Shown here: positions 9,569 to 18,950 of the stretch, piece by piece
How the letters are laid out: the number at the start of each line of letters is the position of its first letter
How positions within the stretch are numbered: position 1 is the stretch's first letter
Source: Leptospira sp. WS4.C2
GTDB lineage: Bacteria; Spirochaetota; Leptospiria; Leptospirales; Leptospiraceae
Assembly: GCF_040833985.1 (NCBI RefSeq)
Contig: NZ_CP162139.1
Span: forward strand, 3,382,501 to 3,446,500
Direction: 5' to 3'
Length of the DNA: 64,000 nt
Made by a program: the position numbers and the translations under genes
The notes under the pieces: generated by a model
The model's input: only the letters and a program-made list of their open reading frames with translations
What the model was told of the DNA's origin: nothing
Database searches by the model: none

Positions 9569-10837
9569 CTAACCGATTTGTAAATCGAGTCCTACGGAGT
9601 AGGGAGGAACAATCGGTTCACTTTCCTTTTTTCCAAGTTCCAAAAGGGTTTCCATTTCTTGGCGCATTTCAATCAGCAAACTTTGAATGGCCTCTTTTTT
9701 GTTCGACTGATACATTTTATAATACGGAGCTACAGAAAAAGCATTTCCCACTACTACATGGGCTTTCCTTGGTCTCATTTCTGTCTTTCCAAAAATATGT
9801 TTTTCAAAACTACAAATCCATTCCATCAAACGTTCCGCAGATGGCCATTGGATTAGATTCTTTGGTTTGGTAATGATAAATGCATAAGCAGTATCCACTA
9901 GCTGTTTCGCTCTACGAATATTTTGATCCGTGAGGTTCTTTGGTGTCGTAGAAAGGGGAGCACCGGCCTCCAAACTGTCCAAGGCCATAAAAAGGTGTCT
10001 TAGCTTTTGGATTGCATTGTCTGATTCATGAAATTTCACATTGAGAATGGATGCGGCTAAGTTCAATGCAGTATGCCTTGCTCTCCCCAAACGGTAATCA
10101 AAATCTTTCCCATTGATTTCGGACCTGGGTATTCCTAATTCAAATTCAGTTTCTTCCAACATCACTCGACCAACAGTTAAAAACCTTCGTAAAAGTGTTC
10201 GTCCACCAGGATAGAGTTTTAACTTTCGTTCAATCCGAGATAAAGAAGTTTCAATGTCGGCGAGGATCGAATCACGAGACCCTGAAATTTTATATTTCAC
10301 AAAACTAGGTTGGATCCATAGTTCCGCCTTTGGATCTTTTTCTAAAGCAGCATCCATTCCCCAAAACGAAACCTGTGCCACTCCAGGCATAAACGATACT
10401 AAATTGTCATTTTCGCCGGAGACCATTCCTTCCGGATACATCACCAATTTACCATCACTTTCAGCTAATATCTGCTTTGCGGTTTTAATCGCATTTCGAT
10501 TTAACCTTCCCGTGATCACTGAAAATGCACCGACTCGTTTGATTATTTCACCCACCAGACCAAATCCCCAATTAAAAATACTTCGGGAGGCCATAAAATG
10601 AAAACGAGTACCAATTTTACTAGCTACGTAGTAAGCGATGATTGGTTCCAAATCACTCGGTTGATTGGAAAGATAGATGACTCTTTTGTTTTTGATTTCT
10701 TTTAGGCGAAGTTCATCTTCCTTTGATATCACAACTCCATCGATATTAAAGAGGAGTTTGGAAAGAATGGGAAAACCTAAATCCAATCCCAAGGCAATGG
10801 GAAATTCAAAACGTGGAGGAATAAAAGAGTCTTTCAT
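9569..10837 (-). CDS. Acyltransferase-fold (PlsC-like) protein with altered catalytic motif
   Basis: A 422-residue protein with the glycerolphosphate acyltransferase layout: a block-I segment YLSNQPSDLEPI and a block-III segment VMYPEGMVSGE. Known enzymes carry H(X4)D in block I (SNHQSYLDP-like); aligned here, His is Gln 59 and Asp is Glu 64. The Glu-Gly of block III is kept. The ~200-residue C-terminal extension is not recognised. It may be a non-catalytic lipid-binding relative or use a changed mechanism. It is convergent with the OmpA-type gene, with stops 3 bp apart. Confidence 0.72.
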   Translation of the reverse strand: MKDSFIPPRFEFPIALGLDLGFPILSKLLFNIDGVVISKEDELRLKEIKNKRVIYLSNQPSDLEPIIAYYVASKIGTRFHFMASRSIFNWGFGLVGEIIKRVGAFSVITGRLNRNAIKTAKQILAESDGKLVMYPEGMVSGENDNLVSFMPGVAQVSFWGMDAALEKDPKAELWIQPSFVKYKISGSRDSILADIETSLSRIERKLKLYPGGRTLLRRFLTVGRVMLEETEFELGIPRSEINGKDFDYRLGRARHTALNLAASILNVKFHESDNAIQKLRHLFMALDSLEAGAPLSTTPKNLTDQNIRRAKQLVDTAYAFIITKPKNLIQWPSAERLMEWICSFEKHIFGKTEMRPRKAHVVVGNAFSVAPYYKMYQSNKKEAIQSLLIEMRQEMETLLELGKKESEPIVPPYSVGLDLQIG

Positions 10838-10885
10838 ACAATTGTCTAGTTAGAATAAGACGAACCCTATTGCCAATACGAGCAA

Positions 10886-13219
10886 TTATTCGTGGATGTA
10901 TCCCCAGGTTTCTAATATTTTTTTCACTTCTTTGCCCATCTCACGTTGGACTTCCGATTCCCTGGTTCCACTAAAGGCACCATCGTTATACACCCAAGGA
11001 AGGGGAGAGGAAGGAAATCCTTCGGGTTGTCTTTCTGATACAATTAAGTCTTCTAAGTTGGTGATGGACCTTTGGAATTCCAACCCATACCTACCAAAAC
11101 GAACAGGAATCGTTTTTCCATTTCGTGAAAAACTAAAGTAGGCACCCAGTTCTGGATTGACTGTTTTCAGTATCACCTCTTCCCCAAGAGTGGCATTTGT
11201 TGCCTTAGATTCTTTTTGTAAAGAGACAGTTTTGGCCGAACCAGAACTGAGTTGGACGGAGTCAGAAACCTCCCAATCATAAATGGATCCTTGGACATTT
11301 AAGGAAAGGAAGTCTCGGCAAAGGGCTTCCGAACAAGGGGGAATCAAAATTCGTAAATGATTTCGCTTCAAAAAATTTTCGAGACGAAAGTCAGCTCTGG
11401 CTATTTGCAATAAATTTTCCCCTTCCGGCAAAGGGCTTAAATTATTTTTTTCTTCCGGATCTTTTTTTAGGTCATACAATTCTTCGGCCATGGTATGAGG
11501 TTCTCCTGCCGCTGTTCGCCTAACTGTCGTAAAACCAGGGTATCTTCGAATGTATTTGTAATTTTCTGTCCGAACCGATTCCGACATCCTACCTTCTGTA
11601 TAAATAAAACTTTCCTTGGGGCAAATATTCGTTCGGCGAATGCAAGTAGAGTAATCGGCACCTCGATAAGTGGATTCTTTTGGTATTAAATCTAAAAAGC
11701 CAAGGATCGTAGGTGCCAGTGATAACAAAGAAGACTGGCCCGGAATGCGAATTTGTGTGCCATTTGCTTTTTTGGCTAGATCGGATTCTAAATTCACTTG
11801 GATGGACTTAGGTAGTTTAATAAAGTAAGGAACATTGATTTCTTCATCGTAATGGGTTTCCCCATGCCCGAACCGAGTTTGCATAATGAAATGATAACTA
11901 TAATCATGGTGGGAACTAAAAAGTTCTCCGTGGTCACCGGTCACAATGATCATCGTTTCGTCATAGGTTCCTTGTTTTTTTAATGCTTCCACAAGCCGTC
12001 CAATCTCGCGGTCGGTATAATGCATCTCGCCTAAGTAACGCTGCACAGGAGATTCATATCGGTAAAAAACTTCAGTTGGAACCACGGAACGAACGGCTAC
12101 CATATCCTCCGGCGGTGGGGAATAAGAAGCGTGAGGCGTATTCAAATTAAAATGTAAAAAATAAGGTTTGTCTTTGTATTCGTTTACAAATTCAATCGCG
12201 TGGTTTGTCAGAACTTCTGTATCCACAATGTCCATTCCCACTTGAAAAGAATTATGAAATCCTAAATCCAAACCCACTGTTGTATAATCCAAAAAGAATA
12301 CATTATTCATGATCGTTTTGGAAAAATACCCTGCTTCCCGAAACGTTTTAGCTAAGTTATTTCTTTTTTTTCCATAATAAACTTTTCTCTGATAAGGTTT
12401 TGTCGAAAACCAAGAATTCCCCAAACCTAAGTTAGACGAATATTCGGAATGAAAAAAAGACATCATGGATGGTTTTGTCCAATTTCCATTGGCAAATGGA
12501 TTTTCAAAAAACACAGATTCTTTTGCCATTTGGTCCATCATAGGTGTGACAGAATACGGATATCCATAAGAACCAAAAAAATCTTTCCTAGCAGAATCAA
12601 TCACAATGAGAATCACCGACTTTGGTTGCCCAGAACGTGCAAACGATGAAAAAAGGTCCTTGGGATATAACAAAGGTTCACCGACAAAAAGATAACTATC
12701 TTTACTCTCCCAAACCAACCGAAGAGAACCCGATTCTCCGATTTCCAAAATTTCTTTTTTGGCAGACCACTTTTCCTTCACCACTCCGGCAAGATTCCAT
12801 TCCGCAAGTTTTGTACCACCCGAATCAATTTTTAAAATTCCTGAAATTTGGGATTGGAATTCTGTCCCACCTAACAACCCCACAAGTGATGAAAATTCAT
12901 ACTGCCCCGGTGGAATTTTGAATTCATATTCCTGGCCTGGCGGAAAAAAAAGGGAATCCAGAGAATGGTTTAAAAAGATTTCTTTATCCGTATTAAAAGT
13001 GATCTGCGTATTCTCCCATTTTCGTGAAAGAGGAAGTCCGCTTTGGCGGCCTGGATTTTTTTTCCAATGGTAAGGGAGTAAATCTTTGGAAATGGAAATT
13101 TTGGATTTGGCATTTCTTAACTCCAAAACCAAGTCCACAGGAAAACGTCTTTCCGATTTGTTCAAACAGCTTAAGAGACAAAAACAGATCGATAGGGCGA
13201 AAGGAACAGTCGCTCGCAT
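10886..13219 (-). CDS. Sulfatase/alkaline-phosphatase-fold lipoprotein with Thr nucleophile position
   Basis: About 777 residues from ATG 13219; signal ALSICFCLLSC, probable lipid Cys 18. The alkaline-phosphatase-superfamily core shows the metal site VIDSARKD (about 206-213), the nucleophile segment NWTKPSM (Thr about 248) and TGDHGELF (about 427-434), then GHGETHYDEE. Sulfatases carry Cys/Ser-x-Pro-x-Arg for formylglycine; this protein has Thr-Lys-Pro-Ser, as in phosphoglycerol/phosphoethanolamine transferases. It is therefore more likely a phosphotransferase or phosphodiesterase at the cell surface. The frame extends to ATG 13300 but that start abuts the divergent hydrolase start and precedes the signal by 27 residues. 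Confidence 0.85.
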   Translation of the reverse strand: MRATVPFALSICFCLLSCLNKSERRFPVDLVLELRNAKSKISISKDLLPYHWKKNPGRQSGLPLSRKWENTQITFNTDKEIFLNHSLDSLFFPPGQEYEFKIPPGQYEFSSLVGLLGGTEFQSQISGILKIDSGGTKLAEWNLAGVVKEKWSAKKEILEIGESGSLRLVWESKDSYLFVGEPLLYPKDLFSSFARSGQPKSVILIVIDSARKDFFGSYGYPYSVTPMMDQMAKESVFFENPFANGNWTKPSMMSFFHSEYSSNLGLGNSWFSTKPYQRKVYYGKKRNNLAKTFREAGYFSKTIMNNVFFLDYTTVGLDLGFHNSFQVGMDIVDTEVLTNHAIEFVNEYKDKPYFLHFNLNTPHASYSPPPEDMVAVRSVVPTEVFYRYESPVQRYLGEMHYTDREIGRLVEALKKQGTYDETMIIVTGDHGELFSSHHDYSYHFIMQTRFGHGETHYDEEINVPYFIKLPKSIQVNLESDLAKKANGTQIRIPGQSSLLSLAPTILGFLDLIPKESTYRGADYSTCIRRTNICPKESFIYTEGRMSESVRTENYKYIRRYPGFTTVRRTAAGEPHTMAEELYDLKKDPEEKNNLSPLPEGENLLQIARADFRLENFLKRNHLRILIPPCSEALCRDFLSLNVQGSIYDWEVSDSVQLSSGSAKTVSLQKESKATNATLGEEVILKTVNPELGAYFSFSRNGKTIPVRFGRYGLEFQRSITNLEDLIVSERQPEGFPSSPLPWVYNDGAFSGTRESEVQREMGKEVKKILETWGYIHE

Positions 13220-13302
13220 ATGGAACCAGTTTGGAAAACAGGTTTCCGACGAACAGGAAAAGTTCTTTCTTTTTAGGTTTCCATCGTCCATGTTTGACAT
13301 CT

Positions 13303-14169
13303 ATGAGTATCTGGGAACAAGCCTACTCCCGTGAGGAGTCTACCTTTCAAAACAAAGACGGCGGAAAGATTTATTATCAAATCTACCGACCCAAGTCTGG
13401 TGTAAAACGTGTGCTCGTTGTTCACCACGGAATTGGAGAACACGGTGGTCGTTACAATTTTTTGTTGGAAGCCATGGCAGAACGCAATTACGCCATTTAC
13501 CTCATCGACTGCCGCGGTCACGGTAAATCCGATGGACGTCGTGGTGTCATCACTCACTTCTCCGATTTTTTTGCTGATCTCAAAGAACTCATTGATATCG
13601 CCAAACGAAATGAAGGTGTAAGTAAGGTGACTTTACTTGGTCACTCTATGGGTGCAGCCATCACCTTTCTTTATACTGCCACTGACAACTACCAAAACGA
13701 TTTAGATGCATACATTTGTAGTGCCCTCCCCATCAAAGTCAAAACTGACCTTGTGATGGATATCAAAAAAGGTGCCGGTGGTTTATTAGCAAAATTTGTT
13801 CCTACACTCACGGTTCCAACTGGTCTCGATGTGAATATGATTTCGCATGACAAATCTGTTGTGGAAGCATACGTAAAAGACCCGTTAGTACATGGAAACG
13901 TTGGAGCCTACTTAGGGGATTATTTACTGAATTGTTATACTCTCGCATTAGAATCGGCAACAAAAATCAATGTACCAATTTATATGTTCCATGGAAAGGA
14001 AGACCAAATCGCTCTTGTCCAAGGAACTTTGGAAGCCTTCGAGAAGGTAAATTCCAAAGACAAAACAATGAAAATTTTTGACGGATTATACCACGAAACC
14101 ATGAACGAACTTCCAAAAGACAGAGCAATCGTCTTTAAAGAGTTAGTTTCTTGGATCGATAAACACTAA
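13303..14169 (+). CDS. Monoacylglycerol-lipase-like alpha/beta hydrolase
   Basis: A 288-residue serine hydrolase of the lysophospholipase/monoacylglycerol lipase group. The oxyanion motif [12 protein letters not shown], the nucleophile elbow LGHSMGAA, the Asp in HGKEDQIA and the His in LYHETMNE make a full triad. The start is ATG 13303 ([17 protein letters not shown]). An open frame from 13024 would run 279 bp into the divergent gene and was rejected. No signal peptide, so cytoplasmic. It is followed after 7 bp by the MaoC pair, suggesting a lipid operon. Confidence 0.9.
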   Translation: MSIWEQAYSREESTFQNKDGGKIYYQIYRPKSGVKRVLVVHHGIGEHGGRYNFLLEAMAERNYAIYLIDCRGHGKSDGRRGVITHFSDFFADLKELIDIAKRNEGVSKVTLLGHSMGAAITFLYTATDNYQNDLDAYICSALPIKVKTDLVMDIKKGAGGLLAKFVPTLTVPTGLDVNMISHDKSVVEAYVKDPLVHGNVGAYLGDYLLNCYTLALESATKINVPIYMFHGKEDQIALVQGTLEAFEKVNSKDKTMKIFDGLYHETMNELPKDRAIVFKELVSWIDKH

Positions 14170-14176
14170 GGAGACA

Positions 14177-14620
14177 ATGCCAATGGCAATAACAAAGGAT
14201 ATAGTTGGAAAAAAACTAGATCGTTTTGATTTCACAGTGGAACGAGGAAAGATCAAAGAATTCTGCCTCGCCATCAACGAAAAAAACCCAATCTATTTTG
14301 ATGTAGAAGAAGCAAAGAAAGCGGGATACTCTGATGTTCCCGCTCCCCCTACTTTCCCTACGGTCATTATGTTTTGGGGATACCCAAAAATTTGGAATGA
14401 TATGGCCGAACTCGGTATCGACCTTTCCAAAATCCTTCACTTAAAAGAAGAGTATACGTATCACAAAATACTGTATCCGGGCAAAGTGTACGCGCAGTCC
14501 GAAATTGCCGATGTAAAATCGGGAAGAGCAGAAATCGTAACTTTCAGAACCACCATCTATGATGAAAAGAATGATCCAATCCTCTCTGCTGAGATGGCAA
14601 TTTTCATTCGTAAGGATTAA
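14177..14620 (+). CDS. MaoC-like N-terminal-type (FAS1-like) dehydratase subunit
   Basis: A 147-residue hot-dog-fold protein. The motif [26 protein letters not shown] is typical of the N-terminal MaoC/FAS1-like half, which supplies structure rather than catalytic residues. An AAGGAG Shine-Dalgarno lies 6 nt before the start (the next codon but one is also ATG). It is followed 15 bp later by the hydratase half. By analogy with the HadA/HadB heterodimers of 3-hydroxyacyl dehydratases, the two probably form one enzyme. Confidence 0.87.
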   Translation: MPMAITKDIVGKKLDRFDFTVERGKIKEFCLAINEKNPIYFDVEEAKKAGYSDVPAPPTFPTVIMFWGYPKIWNDMAELGIDLSKILHLKEEYTYHKILYPGKVYAQSEIADVKSGRAEIVTFRTTIYDEKNDPILSAEMAIFIRKD

Positions 14621-14635
14621 TTAAGGAGGCTAACA

Positions 14636-15055
14636 ATGGCAAAAATCGAATTTGATAAAGTAGAAGTTGGTCAGACACTTCCTCCACTAGACATCCCAGT
14701 CATCGAACATGCAAATTTAGTTCGTTATGCGGGAGCATCTGGAGATTTTAACCCCATCCACAACGATCCAGATTTCGCAAGAAAAGCAGGACTTGATGGA
14801 ACTATCTCTCACGGAATGTATGTTATGGCACAAGTAGGAAGACTTTGTACTTCTTGGGCTGAACAAAAAGACATCGCTTACTTTGGTGTGACTTTTAAAG
14901 CCATGACTAAACTTGGCGAAAAACTAACCATCGTTGGTACCATCAAAAAGAAATTTGAAAAAGATGGGAAAAAAACAGTAACTGTTCTTGTAGAAGCTAA
15001 AAACGAAGCTGGTGAAGTGAAAGCCGGTGGAGATTTAGTCGTCAACGCAGTATAA
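14636..15055 (+). CDS. MaoC-family (R)-hydratase/dehydratase catalytic subunit
   Basis: A 139-residue hot-dog-fold hydratase. The catalytic Asp/His motif is present as ASGDFNPIHNDPDFA, followed by ISHGMYVMAQ, the standard (R)-specific enoyl-CoA hydratase signature. A strong AAGGAGG Shine-Dalgarno precedes ATG 14636. Paired with the upstream non-catalytic half, it should hydrate enoyl-CoA/ACP or dehydrate (R)-3-hydroxyacyl-CoA/ACP. The precise pathway (fatty acid synthesis or breakdown) is not determined. Confidence 0.9.
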   Translation: MAKIEFDKVEVGQTLPPLDIPVIEHANLVRYAGASGDFNPIHNDPDFARKAGLDGTISHGMYVMAQVGRLCTSWAEQKDIAYFGVTFKAMTKLGEKLTIVGTIKKKFEKDGKKTVTVLVEAKNEAGEVKAGGDLVVNAV

Positions 15056-15067
15056 ATTTTACACCCT

Positions 15068-15105
15068 CTCCCTTTAAATGAGATCGTTCCATCATTTGAA
15101 GGGAG
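15068..15105. other. 14-bp near-perfect hairpin
   Basis: CTCCCTTTAAATGA (15068-15081) pairs with TCATTTGAAGGGAG (15092-15105), with 13 Watson-Crick pairs and one U-G wobble and a 10-nt loop. It lies between the MaoC operon stop and the PH-domain gene. No T-run follows on either strand, so it is not a classical intrinsic terminator; it may block 3' exonucleases or be a processing site. Confidence 0.55.
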
Positions 15106-15130
15106 AAATTTACCAAACAAGGAACAAAAC

Positions 15131-15556
15131 ATGTTATCCCAAGAAACTATCGTTTCGCAAATCAAAAGTTTACTTTCCAATCATCCGAACATAAACGTAG
15201 ATATTTTATTCCTTTATGTACCAGAATTCAAAATCCTTCACGACCTAATCGAAGATGACGAAATCATCAAAGGTTATTGTATTGGTCTCCTCGAAGGATC
15301 CAAAGAAAAATACAGCGCCGGCAAATGGCTTGTCGTATTAACCAACAAAAGATTTCATTTTGTTCAAAATCCATTGATGCGGACTAGTTTCCAACACATT
15401 CCATTAGAATTTTCGAATATTAAAAAAGTCACAACCAAACTAGGTTGGTTTTTTGGCCAAATCCAATTTGAATTAGAAGACAACACAATTCGGATGTTAC
15501 AAATTGGTAGGAAGGATTACAGTTTTTTCCTTCCTTGTTTGAAAGATTTTTTATGA
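15131..15556 (+). CDS. Small protein with bacterial PH-like domain
   Basis: A 141-residue cytoplasmic protein without signal or membrane helix. The segment KWLVVLTNKRFHFVQ, followed by alternating hydrophobic strands and a C-terminal helix (YSFFLPCLKDFL), resembles the bacterial PH domains of the YokE/bPH type. These domains are mostly uncharacterised and may bind proteins or membranes. ATG 15131 is preceded by the weak AAGGAAC. It follows a strong hairpin, so it may be transcribed apart from the MaoC genes. Confidence 0.68.
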   Translation: MLSQETIVSQIKSLLSNHPNINVDILFLYVPEFKILHDLIEDDEIIKGYCIGLLEGSKEKYSAGKWLVVLTNKRFHFVQNPLMRTSFQHIPLEFSNIKKVTTKLGWFFGQIQFELEDNTIRMLQIGRKDYSFFLPCLKDFL

Positions 15557-15571
15557 TTTCAAAAGCCTTTG

Positions 15572-15583
15572 TTCGCATAACAA
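15572..15583 (+). repeat. TTCGCATAACAA motif, copy 1
   Basis: TTCGCATAACAA, 15 nt after the PH-domain gene. The same 12-mer recurs at 25931-25942, beyond the far side of the defence island. The 10-mer core TTCGCATAAC also occurs at 349, 17400 (reverse) and 57487, inside genes. Confidence 0.45.
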
Positions 15584-15663
15584 ATTTCATGTGGATATTA
15601 CAACTTTAACTACACCACGAATCTACTTCATTTCCATAACAATTCTAAAGTTGGGTCCATTTA

Positions 15664-15866
15664 GGTGGGGCGCCTCGAATCTTACAATAGATCAAAAACT
15701 AATCCAATAACGACCGCGCTATTCGCTGCAATCCTTCGGATTTCCGCTTCTATCGCTGGCGCGGGAATGGATTGGTTGTTATTAAATTCAGATTCTTTCC
15801 ATTCCGTCGATCCACAACCATTAAGAACGCAGACGAAACATCGACTAACAGAAAGAAATCTGAAGG
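15664..15866. repeat. GC-rich structured intergenic segment, possible dispersed element
   Basis: The 489 bp between the PH-domain gene and the helicase hold no convincing gene. This segment is GC-richer than its surroundings and contains the GGGGCGCC start and paired arms AATAACGACC (15706-15715)/GGTTGTTATT (15774-15783, 9 of 10 pairs) and CGCGC (15715-15719)/GCGCG (15759-15763). Short open frames occur on both strands (73 codons each) but have no start signal or recognisable domain. One minus-strand frame looks superficially like a lipoprotein (ends in ..LNGCGSTE near its start), so a decayed gene is possible. Confidence 0.4.
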
Positions 15867-15997
15867 CAATAGCTTCAAATGGTTGAAATGAATAATAGAA
15901 CATTGTAGGATCATAAAAATATCTTGACGTCTTCCTATGAAAGAAAGTTGAATTTCTAAAGTCATGATTATTCGGTATTAAGAGTATAAACTGTTTT

Positions 15998-16026
15998 ATT
16001 AAAGATTTCGCGTAAAAATATATAAT
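15998..16026 (+). promoter_or_regulatory. Candidate promoter of the defence operon
   Basis: A perfect TATAAT -10 hexamer at 16021-16026, with a poor -35 (ATTAAA at 15998-16003, 17-bp spacer), stands 19 nt upstream of the helicase ATG at 16046. Transcription would begin about 12 nt before the start codon. Confidence 0.4.
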
Positions 16027-16045
16027 GGACTAGTCGCTTTTGTTT

Positions 16046-18925
16046 ATGCACCTAACACCGCACCAAAGAAAGATAATTGGCTTAGAACTGACCAGAAAAC
16101 GTGCCTCTGGTGATCCAAACAGACTCGGGCAGGCTATGCTCGGAGCCCAAGTAGATTTAAATCCTCATCAATTAGATGCATCATTATTTGCGTTAGAATC
16201 ACCTTTATCTAGAGGAGTGATTCTAGCAGATGAAGTGGGTCTGGGAAAAACCATCGAGGCTGGTCTAGTGCTCACTCAATTTTTGTCGGAAGGGAAAAAG
16301 AGAATTTTGATCATTGCGCCCGCAAATTTGCGCAAACAATGGAATGGTGAGTTAAGAGAAAAGTTTCATCTAAAATCCGAAATTCTTGAAGGAAAAAATT
16401 TTAATTTAATCCAGAGGAGCGGAATCTCCAATCCCTTTGACTCAGAGTCTGTAGTTATTGCATCCTATCAATTCGTAAAAGCAAGGGCATTTGAAGTCGC
16501 ACAAATTCCGTGGGATCTTGTGGTTATTGACGAGGCACATAGGCTCAGAAATGTTTATAAAGAAACTAACATCATAGCAAACACAATTAAAGAAAGTTTA
16601 CGTGGTAGATTTAAACTTCTTCTTACAGCAACTCCCCTACAAAATTCACTCAGCGAATTATACGGATTGGTAAGCATTATCGATGAACAAACATTTGGTG
16701 ACTTTGAAAGTTTCTCCCAGCAGTTTTTACGAATCCAATCAGAAGAGCAACTTCAATTACTTAAAAATAGAATAGAAGGTATTTGCAAAAGAACCCTTCG
16801 AAAACAAGTATTAGAATACATTAAATATACCAAAAGAATTCCTATTACGAAAGAGTTTGTTCCAAGTGATGATGAAAATCGTTTGCATGAATGGATTAGT
16901 GCTTACCTACAACGAGAAAATTTAGCTGCACTCCCCAAAAGCCAAAGAAAACTCATGACCTTAATCTTACGCAAACTTCTTGCTTCTTCCACTTATGCAA
17001 TTGCTGGAACATTACAGGCTTTAGTCGATAGATTAGAAAAAAAGTTACTTACAACCGATAACTCTATTGATTTAGAAATCCAAGATTTGATTGCTGAGGA
17101 TTTTGAGGATTACGAAGAACTACAAGAAGAATGGTCGGAATACCAAAGCCAGAAAACCGCCTCTCAACCAATTCATTCGGTTGAAACAATTGAAGATCTA
17201 AAAGCTGAAATCAAAGAATTAAAAGAATATCTTACACTCGCCAATAGTATCCAAACAAATAGTAAAGCAGAAGTATTACTTGCAGGACTTGGACAAGCTT
17301 TCTCCGAAATGGAACGATTAGGTGGAGCCAAAAAAGCTGTCATTTTTACAGAATCAAGACGAACTCAGAATTACCTATACGACTTTTTATCAATCAACGG
17401 TTATGCGAATCAGATTCTATTGTTCAACGGATCTAATAACGATGAAACCTCAAAACTTATCTTTCAGTCTTGGATGGAAAAATACAAAGATTCTGACAAG
17501 ATATCAGGTTCCAAGACGGCAGATATGCGGGCGGCCCTCGTAGAAGAATTTAGAGAGAGAAGACAGATTTTAATAGCCACAGAGGCCGCAGCAGAAGGAA
17601 TCAATCTTCAATTTTGTTCTATCGTAGTCAACTATGACCTTCCTTGGAATCCACAAAGGATAGAACAAAGAATTGGAAGGTGCCATCGTTATGGTCAAAA
17701 TTTTGATGTTGTTGTGGTTAATTTCCTTAACAAAAAGAATTTGGCCGACGTTCGCGTCTATGAATTGTTAAGCGAAAAATTCCAGTTATTCAGCGGTGTT
17801 TTTGGAGCGAGCGATGAAGTACTTGGAAATGTGGAGACAGGTGTTGATTTTGAAAAGAGAATTGCAGAAATTTTCCAATCTTGCCGGACCAAAGAAGAAA
17901 TCCAGGATGCATTTGATAGACTTCAATCTGAATTACAATCAGATATAAATGAAAGGATAAAAGAAACCAGAGAAAAATTACTTACCAACTTTGACGAGAT
18001 TGTGCAAGAAAAGCTCAAAATCCGAATGGAGGAAAGTGAAATTTTGTTCGATCGCCAAACCAAGTTACTATGGATCTTAACTAAGGACGCCATATTGAAA
18101 CACGGAAAAACAAATGATGCAGAACTTAGCTTTCGATTAGATTCCAACCCATTTCCATCCATTCCTATCCAACTCGGCCATTATCGAATGGGAAAATCCT
18201 TATTTCAGGAAAATGTTTTCCATACAAACCATCCCCTTGCCAAAAAAATCTTGGACTTTGCTCTAAACGATAAAGTTCCAGAGGATGGTCTTTTGACATT
18301 TACACTGAGTAAAGATAGAATTGATCAGAGTTACGCGAATTTAAGAAACAAACAAGGGAATATATTAGCGACGCTTTGGACTTTGGATAGTTTTGAAAAG
18401 GAAGAAATTCTATTAATAACAACTCTATGGGAAGATGGCTCAACCTTAGATAATGATCAGGCAATTCGCCTTTTTTCTAGATCCTGTCAGTGGAAAACTT
18501 ATATAGAAAAAGATTTAAATTCAAGAAAAACCAAATTGGATGAACTTCATCTAATTAAGAAAAACCAAATCTTAATCAATCGAGACTTAAGAAACCAAGA
18601 GCTCTTTTCCAAAGAATATGAAAAATTAGATGCTTGGGCGGATGACAAACGTTTGAGTCTACAAAAGGAATTAAAAGCATTTGACGAAGAAATTAAAATT
18701 CGCAAAAAACAAGCGAAGGATGCAGGGAACCTAACAGACCGATTAAAACTAGAAAGAGAAAGGAAAGAAATCGAAAAAAAAAGGGATGAAGCCTGGAAGA
18801 GTTTTGAATTTGCGCGTCGTTCTATTGATGAAGAAAAAGAAAAATTCTTAGAAGAAATGGAAAAAAAAGCTAAATTTGTTATCGATGAAACTGTTCTATT
18901 TTCTTGCACAATTCAAATCGTTTAA
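16046..18925 (+). CDS. SNF2-family DEAH helicase of a restriction/defence locus
   Basis: A 959-residue superfamily-2 helicase. It begins LTPHQRKIIGLELTRK and has ILADEVGLGKTIEAGL (Walker A), VVIDEAHRLRN (DEAH), LLTATPLQN (motif III), and the C-terminal lobe with TEAAAEGINLQ and QRIGRCHRYGQ (motif VI). The last ~250 residues form a charged coiled coil (about 780-940). This HepA/RapA-like protein type is, as I know it, commonly encoded beside Type III-like mod/res genes. ATG 16046 is preferred over TTG 16040. It probably remodels or translocates on DNA for the downstream system. A 228-bp gap separates it from the Abi gene. Confidence 0.88.
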   Translation: MHLTPHQRKIIGLELTRKRASGDPNRLGQAMLGAQVDLNPHQLDASLFALESPLSRGVILADEVGLGKTIEAGLVLTQFLSEGKKRILIIAPANLRKQWNGELREKFHLKSEILEGKNFNLIQRSGISNPFDSESVVIASYQFVKARAFEVAQIPWDLVVIDEAHRLRNVYKETNIIANTIKESLRGRFKLLLTATPLQNSLSELYGLVSIIDEQTFGDFESFSQQFLRIQSEEQLQLLKNRIEGICKRTLRKQVLEYIKYTKRIPITKEFVPSDDENRLHEWISAYLQRENLAALPKSQRKLMTLILRKLLASSTYAIAGTLQALVDRLEKKLLTTDNSIDLEIQDLIAEDFEDYEELQEEWSEYQSQKTASQPIHSVETIEDLKAEIKELKEYLTLANSIQTNSKAEVLLAGLGQAFSEMERLGGAKKAVIFTESRRTQNYLYDFLSINGYANQILLFNGSNNDETSKLIFQSWMEKYKDSDKISGSKTADMRAALVEEFRERRQILIATEAAAEGINLQFCSIVVNYDLPWNPQRIEQRIGRCHRYGQNFDVVVVNFLNKKNLADVRVYELLSEKFQLFSGVFGASDEVLGNVETGVDFEKRIAEIFQSCRTKEEIQDAFDRLQSELQSDINERIKETREKLLTNFDEIVQEKLKIRMEESEILFDRQTKLLWILTKDAILKHGKTNDAELSFRLDSNPFPSIPIQLGHYRMGKSLFQENVFHTNHPLAKKILDFALNDKVPEDGLLTFTLSKDRIDQSYANLRNKQGNILATLWTLDSFEKEEILLITTLWEDGSTLDNDQAIRLFSRSCQWKTYIEKDLNSRKTKLDELHLIKKNQILINRDLRNQELFSKEYEKLDAWADDKRLSLQKELKAFDEEIKIRKKQAKDAGNLTDRLKLERERKEIEKKRDEAWKSFEFARRSIDEEKEKFLEEMEKKAKFVIDETVLFSCTIQIV

Positions 18926-18950
18926 CATTTATTTTCTGTTCATTTTTCCC

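Noticed and set aside
13024..13302. Longer N-terminus for the monoacylglycerol-lipase-like protein
   Set aside because: The added 93 residues would lie antisense to the sulfatase-fold gene, are rich in Trp/Lys/Ser shadows, and precede the conserved hydrolase start.
15665..15903. Two 73-codon open frames on opposite strands in the gap before the helicase
   Set aside because: They lie in a GC-rich structured segment, overlap each other, lack start signals and have no recognisable domain. Described as a possible element or decayed gene instead.
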